DNA from: Nevskiaceae bacterium
GTDB lineage: Bacteria; Pseudomonadota; Gammaproteobacteria; Steroidobacterales; Steroidobacteraceae
Direction of reading: 5' to 3'
NCBI GenBank assembly: GCA_031277355.1
Contig: JAITMN010000305.1
Location: 1 to 10,439 of the forward strand
Length of the DNA: 10,439 nt
Below, piece after piece: positions 7,404-10,439 of this stretch (its first letter is position 1; each line of letters begins with the position of its first letter). The translations under genes and the position numbers were made by a program. Below the pieces are notes generated by a model that did not search any database, was not told where the DNA came from, and worked only from the letters and a program-made list of their open reading frames with translations.

Positions 7404-7419
7404 GGCTTCTGCGGAAGCC
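7404..7419 (+). other. UNCG-type tetraloop hairpin upstream of the 400-residue gene
   Basis: GGCTTC (7404-7409), TGCG (7410-7413) and GAAGCC (7414-7419) form a 6-bp stem closed by C-G around a UGCG loop. This fits the very stable UNCG tetraloop class if transcribed on the + strand. It ends 13 nt before the TTG start, with GGAA (7423-7426) between, so it may set the position of the ribosome-binding site. Confidence 0.45.
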
Positions 7420-7432
7420 ATCGGAACAGCAC

Positions 7433-8635
7433 TTGACTGATAAACTGCCAAAAGCCCACAAGTGGCAATTCACCCAGCGATTTCGCCGTAGCGCTTTTGG
7501 CTGGCGCTCGGACGCGCCCATTCAGCGCATCAAAGAGGCCGTCTCGGAAATCAAGCGCGTCGCGCGTAGCGATGAAGTGCTCGCGGCCGAAGGCGCGGTG
7601 AAGTTTCTGGAAAAGCTCTCGCCCGCTCTGGAGAACGTCGATAGCTCGTCAGGAGCAATCGGCAACGCCGTGAACCGGGCCATCGAAACGCTGGCCTTGA
7701 TCATCGCGCGGGCGCAGGTCGATACCGATACTCGTCAAGAATGGCTCGAACGCTTGTGGCAGGCCATTCAAGATGACGGGATTCCCTATATCGAGCGCCT
7801 GTCAGACGAATGGGACAAGCTTTGTGTGACGACGCAAACCGCCGCCATGTGGGCCGACAAGTTCATCGGCCTGGTGAAACGCAGTTGGTCTGCGAGGCCG
7901 GGGGCATATTTCCCCGGCACAACGATCTGTCTGGCTTCCCTGTACGCGGCAGGACAATACGACCGGCTGCTGGAACTTCTGGATCGCGCGCCTTTCAAGT
8001 TCTGGCCTTACCATTCTTGGGGAGTCAAGGCGTTGCTTGCAATGGGCAAGAAAGCCGAAGCATTGGACTACGCGCAGGATTCGGCTGGGCTGAGCGACCC
8101 ATTCGGGCTGATTGCCCAGACCTGCGAAGATATTCTGTTGTCTTCTGGTCTTTCCGATGAGGCATACCGGCGTTACGCACACGAGGCCAACCTGGGTTCC
8201 ACCAATCTGGCCACCTTCCGCGCCATCGTGAAGAAGTACCCGCACATCGCGCCGGAGACGATTCTGCTTGATCTGGTTGCTGCGTCGAACGAACCGGGAA
8301 AGTGGTTCGCGGCGGCAAAAGACGCGGGCCTGTACGATCAGGCCATCGAATTGGCCAACGCCAGTCCCACCGACCCGCGCACACTGACGCGAGCCGCACG
8401 GGATTATGCCAAACGCGAGCCTGCGTTTGCCTTGGCGGCAGGTCAAGCCGCATTGCATTGGATTGCGCAGGGCTACGGCTACGAAATCACCGCCTTGGAC
8501 GCGATGGATGCGGGCCGCGCCACGCTGCACGCCGCCGAATGCGCTGGCGTTGATGCTGAACCGATCAGGGAGCGGGTTCGGTGGATTGCCGCGAGGTTTG
8601 GTTATGTGGAGCTACCCGGTACGCACCGGCAGTGA
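7433..8635 (+). CDS. Conserved hypothetical helical-repeat protein
   Basis: A 400-residue protein that I recognise only as a widespread bacterial family of unknown function. It begins MTDKLPKAHKWQFTQRFRR, has no signal peptide or membrane segment and is probably cytoplasmic. The N-terminal part includes AEGAVKFLEKLSPALENVDS. The middle and C-terminal parts look like paired helices of an alpha-solenoid, TPR-like: AAGQYDRLLELLDRAPF, ALLAMGKKAEALDYAQ, AAKDAGLYDQAIELANASP and AFALAAGQAALHWIAQGYGY. Tryptophans are frequent. No nuclease, ATPase or other catalytic motif is visible. The TTG at 7433 is chosen because GGAA lies 6 nt upstream and the conserved N-terminus starts there. It stands alone, 355 bp beyond pobA and 79 bp before the HTH gene. 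A scaffold or binding role is a guess from the repeats. Confidence 0.82.
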   Translation: MTDKLPKAHKWQFTQRFRRSAFGWRSDAPIQRIKEAVSEIKRVARSDEVLAAEGAVKFLEKLSPALENVDSSSGAIGNAVNRAIETLALIIARAQVDTDTRQEWLERLWQAIQDDGIPYIERLSDEWDKLCVTTQTAAMWADKFIGLVKRSWSARPGAYFPGTTICLASLYAAGQYDRLLELLDRAPFKFWPYHSWGVKALLAMGKKAEALDYAQDSAGLSDPFGLIAQTCEDILLSSGLSDEAYRRYAHEANLGSTNLATFRAIVKKYPHIAPETILLDLVAASNEPGKWFAAAKDAGLYDQAIELANASPTDPRTLTRAARDYAKREPAFALAAGQAALHWIAQGYGYEITALDAMDAGRATLHAAECAGVDAEPIRERVRWIAARFGYVELPGTHRQ

Positions 8636-8691
8636 CAAACGCTGGATGACCCGGCTCGATGACGGCGCCTTGCTCACCCTGAAGCCTCATG

Positions 8692-8708
8692 GATAAGCAC
8701 TGTATATT
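8692..8708 (+). promoter_or_regulatory. Possible promoter of the HTH gene
   Basis: Two -10-like hexamers lie just before the ATG at 8715: GATAAG (8692-8697), with a TTGCTC -35-like element at 8670-8675 and a 16-bp spacer, and TATATT (8703-8708), whose transcript would be nearly leaderless. The stretch is AT-rich compared with its surroundings. Neither is a strong match. Confidence 0.25.
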
Positions 8709-8714
8709 TGACTC

Positions 8715-9086
8715 ATGGAAATGCCCGCAAGACATCAATCAATAGCGATCCCCCCAGAGGACGCGCTGCTGACTATTGCGCAGGTTGTCAATAGGCTCGA
8801 AGTCGGCCGCCCCTGCGTTTCGATGCTGTGCAATGCAGGCCATCTTGGGGAAGTGGTGATGGCACAGAGCGGGCATCGACGTATTCGCACTTCAGCGGTG
8901 AATGCCTATCTGGCAACGCGAGTCGGACAGCACGAAGGCGTGCCCAGCCTTCTCAAGGCCGGGGTGGACGCGGGACTCTATGATTACTCTGAAGGTCACT
9001 TCCAAAACAAAATTCGCGCAGCCCAAGCTGTTTCGCCTGCGAAACCTGACGCTGCCCGCGCTGTTCACAAGTCACGTTTACGATAA
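8715..9086 (+). CDS. Excisionase-like HTH DNA-binding protein, probable antitoxin
   Basis: A 123-residue protein with a MerR/excisionase-type winged helix at about 17-66: LLTIAQVVNRLEVGRPCVSM is the recognition region, followed by the wing SGHRRIRTSAVNAYL. In this family the wing pattern 'G-x-H-R-R-I/V-R' binds DNA. Proteins of this build commonly act as antitoxin and autorepressor upstream of a PIN-type toxin, and related ones are phage recombination directionality factors. The segment GVPSLLKAGVDAGLYD resembles the part after the HTH in the antitoxin-type members. The last 30 or so residues (NKIRAAQAVSPAKPDAARAV onward) look low in complexity and may be a replaced tail. No toxin follows on this strand. 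ATG 8715 or 8721 could be the start. Confidence 0.65.
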   Translation: MEMPARHQSIAIPPEDALLTIAQVVNRLEVGRPCVSMLCNAGHLGEVVMAQSGHRRIRTSAVNAYLATRVGQHEGVPSLLKAGVDAGLYDYSEGHFQNKIRAAQAVSPAKPDAARAVHKSRLR

Positions 9087-9102
9087 ATATATCAATCCAG
9101 AA

Positions 9103-9369
9103 ATGAGTCCGCACAATTCCCCCAAGACGAATTCGCGCATCGCCCTATCGGAGCGCGACAAAACTGAGGTCTACCGGATTGCCGCGTTGCTTGACGGCGG
9201 TGCATCGGTCGAACAGGTGTTGAGAGATTATCCTTCGCTGTCGCGTGAGCATATCGAGACGGCGAAGGCTTATGCACAAACCAATCCGAAGCAGGGGCGT
9301 CCCTATCCGCGCACCAGCGTCAAGCGGGCCTTGCAGGGGGCCGGACTGGAGGCGCTCGACGCGGTCTGA
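9103..9369 (+). CDS. DUF433-like antitoxin-type protein, N-terminus degraded
   Basis: An 88-residue protein whose centre, VYRIAALLDGGASVEQVL then RDYPSLSREHIETAKAYA (23-58), followed by PKQGRPYP (62-69), matches the C-terminal half of DUF433 proteins. These are small HTH-type antitoxins usually paired with a PIN-like DUF5615 toxin. The expected N-terminal half ending in 'G-T-R-I/V-x-V' is missing or altered; only NSRIALSERDKTE precedes the conserved part. The ATG at 9103 is the nearest sensible start, but the frame is open further upstream, with ATG at 8980 and 8902 inside the HTH gene, so a longer start cannot be excluded. There is no clear Shine-Dalgarno sequence. An AT-rich stretch (9083-9095) may hold a promoter. 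No toxin gene follows: the next gene is convergent. It is probably an orphan or decayed antitoxin. Confidence 0.5.
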   Translation: MSPHNSPKTNSRIALSERDKTEVYRIAALLDGGASVEQVLRDYPSLSREHIETAKAYAQTNPKQGRPYPRTSVKRALQGAGLEALDAV

Positions 9370-9436
9370 CAACAGTGCAGACGAGTGACATGGAGTGGGA
9401 AAACTGCTCCTATTTGCTCTGGCTCGCGCAAGATTC

Positions 9437-9865
9437 CTACGCATCCAGCTTGCCGCTTGTACGCTGCGCCCACTCATCGGGCGTTACGATCAGACCCGCA
9501 AAGTCCTCGCGCATGGCCAGAATGTCCGCATCGCCCGTCACCAAGGCTTGCGCCTGACTTACATGCGCCAGCACCAGAAAAACCTGATCCTTCTCGTCGC
9601 GGCACGTCGGCAGAACAGGCCACGGCTGCGGCAAATCAACAATTTCCGTGTAGGGCAGATAATCCCCCAACAAAATTTGCTGCTCCTCGGCAGTCAACTT
9701 GAACTTCGGATAAGCCAGTACGCGCAGCAACTCGCCCACGGTCTGCTTGCACACGAGGGGCCGCCACTGCTCATGCTGCCAAGCCTGACGCATCCACGCC
9801 AGACGGCCCGATGTGAACAACAGCGCCGAAAGCACGACGTTGGTATCCAGGACAACCCGCATCAT
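9437..9865 (-). CDS. PIN-domain toxin of a type II toxin-antitoxin pair
   Basis: A 142-residue PIN nuclease of the 'putative toxin-antitoxin system toxin component, PIN family' type (COG1569-like). Such proteins are metal-dependent ribonucleases that block translation when free of antitoxin. The acidic metal-binding residues are present: D7 in VVLDTNVVLSAL, E45 in VGELLRVL, D93 in RDEKDQVFL, and D112 and D114 in TGDADIL. The C-terminal VTPDEWAQR is also typical. The ATG at 9865 is chosen because it overlaps the antitoxin TGA as ATGA, giving translational coupling, and puts the first beta strand (MMRVVLDTN) at the N-terminus. An ATG at 9877 would add MGTP and enlarge the overlap to 16 bp. The gene appears intact. 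It converges with the DUF433-like gene, with stops 67 bp apart. Confidence 0.88.
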   Translation of the reverse strand: MMRVVLDTNVVLSALLFTSGRLAWMRQAWQHEQWRPLVCKQTVGELLRVLAYPKFKLTAEEQQILLGDYLPYTEIVDLPQPWPVLPTCRDEKDQVFLVLAHVSQAQALVTGDADILAMREDFAGLIVTPDEWAQRTSGKLDA

Positions 9866-10080
9866 CGGCGTGCCCAAGCGATCGCGTCCTCCATGTCCTG
9901 CTCGGTGATGCCGAGTTGTTGCAACTTGTCACGAACGGCCTGGGCCTGCTGCACGCGCACCGGCGTCAGAACAATTCGACCATTTTCGACGGCGACCTCG
10001 AAATACTCCGCAACATCCACACTCGATACGATGGCCTTGGGAAGCGTGATCTGATTTTTCGATGTGAGCTTGGCAAGCAT
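9862..10080 (-). CDS. AbrB/MazE/SpoVT-type antitoxin
   Basis: A 72-residue DNA-binding antitoxin, expected to neutralise the downstream PIN toxin and repress its own promoter. The N-terminal swapped-hairpin domain is visible as MLAKLTSKNQITLPKAIV (1-18), followed by VDVAEYFEVAVENGRIVLTP (21-40). The helical tail RDKLQQLGITEQDMEDAIAW (50-69) is the likely toxin-binding part. The start at 10080 has GGAG (10087-10090 on the + strand as CTCC) 6 nt upstream. It is followed directly by the toxin through a 4-bp ATGA overlap, the standard antitoxin-first arrangement. The pair is complete and probably functional. Confidence 0.88.
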   Translation of the reverse strand: MLAKLTSKNQITLPKAIVSSVDVAEYFEVAVENGRIVLTPVRVQQAQAVRDKLQQLGITEQDMEDAIAWARR

Positions 10081-10107
10081 CCCACTCTCCGGTGATCCAA
10101 GACAATG

Positions 10108-10138
10108 AAATCTTATATCCTTATTTCCTTACTAACAA
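10108..10138 (-). promoter_or_regulatory. Promoter and probable operator of the toxin-antitoxin pair
   Basis: Read on the - strand, TTGTTA (10138-10133) is a -35 candidate. It is followed after 17 bp by TAAGAT (10115-10110), or after 15 bp by TATAAG (10117-10112). The region between and over the -10 consists of three tandem 8-bp units: TAAGGAAA (10131-10124), TAAGGATA (10123-10116) and TAAGATTT (10115-10108). Repeats overlapping the -10 of a toxin-antitoxin promoter are well placed to bind the antitoxin. The stretch is clearly richer in A+T than the genes around it. Confidence 0.5.
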
Positions 10139-10256
10139 TCTTCCAATATGCCCCTGAACCACCCCGTATTGGCGCTGAACAACTGTCAGCACACGGCATA
10201 ACCCTGAGATAAAAGGCTCAAAGGGCCGCAAGGGGAAAGGGTCGATGCTGATCGTC

Positions 10257-10288
10257 GTGCCGCTTCAACCCCAGCAACAAAGCGGCAC
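10257..10288. other. 9-bp hairpin in the gene-free right end
   Basis: GTGCCGCTT (10257-10265) and AAGCGGCAC (10280-10288) are perfect inverted arms around a 14-nt loop. No T-run follows. The function is unknown. It may belong to a structured RNA or a recombination site. Confidence 0.4.
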
Positions 10289-10305
10289 TGCCGCTACCCG
10301 TTTTA

Positions 10306-10329
10306 TCTGGCCTCAAATCTGGCCTTGAA
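10306..10329. repeat. Tandem 12-mers
   Basis: ATCTGGCCTCAA (10306-10317) is followed at once by ATCTGGCCTTGA (10318-10329), 10 of 12 bases identical. Both contain TGGCC, which recurs in the next repeat pair. Confidence 0.6.
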
Positions 10330-10334
10330 AACGC

Positions 10335-10368
10335 TGGCCGTTGGTGGATACCAGTGGCCGTTGCTGGA
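10335..10368. repeat. Direct 14-mers, 20-bp period
   Basis: TGGCCGTTGGTGGA (10335-10348) and TGGCCGTTGCTGGA (10355-10368) match at 13 of 14 positions, two helical turns apart. Such phasing suits cooperative protein binding, but no binding protein can be named. Confidence 0.65.
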
Positions 10369-10369
10369 A

Positions 10370-10399
10370 TGAAAACAGGGGCAAAAGCCCCTGTTTTCA
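10370..10399. terminator. Bidirectional intrinsic terminator-like hairpin
   Basis: TGAAAACAGGGGC (10370-10382) and GCCCCTGTTTTCA (10387-10399) form a perfect 13-bp stem around an AAAA loop. The stem has a GC core and an A-tract/T-tract base, so either strand reads as GC stem then TTTT. It lies upstream of the antitoxin promoter, so it probably ends a transcript entering from beyond the right edge, or protects the toxin-antitoxin pair from read-through. Confidence 0.7.
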
Positions 10400-10414
10400 A
10401 CAGCTTACAGAACT

Positions 10415-10434
10415 CCGTGGACGTTCGTGGATGT
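10415..10434. repeat. Tandem 10-mers at the right edge
   Basis: CCGTGGACGT (10415-10424) and TCGTGGATGT (10425-10434) are adjacent and share 8 of 10 bases. The series may continue past the end of the window, so its extent and role cannot be judged. Confidence 0.45.
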
Positions 10435-10439
10435 CTGTA

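Larger units (their letters stand above)
10141..10439. other. About 300 bp without a convincing gene
   Basis: No reading frame here looks like a real protein on either strand. The stretch holds one 9-bp hairpin, three sets of short direct repeats and a strong terminator-like hairpin. TGGCC occurs four times between 10308 and 10360. It could be the edge of a mobile element or a structured RNA or regulatory region belonging to the next gene. Confidence 0.5.

Noticed and set aside
8604..8696. 30-codon frame beginning MWSYPVRTGSDKRW after the 400-residue gene
   Set aside because: Too short to judge, largely overlapping the end of the previous gene, with no Shine-Dalgarno sequence. It could be a remnant, but nothing recognisable supports it.
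9877..9877. Upstream ATG for the PIN toxin
   Set aside because: It adds four residues before the first beta strand. The ATG at 9865 forms the standard ATGA coupling with the antitoxin.
10218..10400. 60-codon - strand frame near the right end
   Set aside because: It runs through the terminator-like hairpin and the direct repeats, and its composition is not protein-like.
10306..10434. CRISPR array
   Set aside because: The repeats are too short, differ from one another and lack regular spacers. No cas-like gene is present.

Overview
The window is GC-rich, densely coded bacterial DNA. It most resembles a gammaproteobacterium of the Xanthomonadales or a close relative. The reasons are the uvrC-pgsA pair typical of gammaproteobacteria, a plant-like (class II) DAHP synthase directly upstream of uvrC, and a PhoP/PhoQ-like two-component pair preceded by a PepSY-type protein. 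This assignment is inference; no rRNA or other decisive marker is present.

Left part (1-5926), conserved chromosomal genes, all on the + strand and tightly packed: the 3' end of a PepSY-type gene, an OmpR-family response regulator (TTG start), its sensor histidine kinase, class II DAHP synthase (first step of the shikimate pathway), uvrC (nucleotide excision repair) and pgsA (phosphatidylglycerophosphate synthase). The uvrC reading frame appears to start at a CTG that overlaps the DAHP synthase stop codon as CTGA. The nearest conventional start lies inside the GIY-YIG motif.

Middle (5905-7432): pobA (4-hydroxybenzoate 3-monooxygenase) on the - strand overlaps the 3' end of pgsA by 22 bp, tail to tail. 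All active-site residues I could place sit at the numbering of the Pseudomonas enzyme, but the cofactor-selecting loop differs. Behind its start lies a short - strand reading frame that looks like the C-terminal remnant of a 2-hydroxyacyl-CoA dehydratase/benzoyl-CoA reductase family protein. Two small hairpins follow.

Right part (7433-10439), accessory: a 400-residue helical-repeat protein of unknown function (TTG start), an excisionase-like HTH protein without its usual toxin partner, a DUF433-type antitoxin-like protein with a degraded N-terminus and no toxin, and, on the - strand, a complete AbrB-type antitoxin/PIN toxin pair coupled through an ATGA overlap. The pair's promoter carries three tandem 8-bp repeats. 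The last 300 bp have no convincing gene. They hold a run of short direct repeats, a 9-bp hairpin and a perfect 13-bp-stem terminator-like hairpin. This looks like a landing zone for toxin-antitoxin and other mobile fragments next to a stable core block. I see no IS element, integrase, CRISPR array, tRNA or rRNA.
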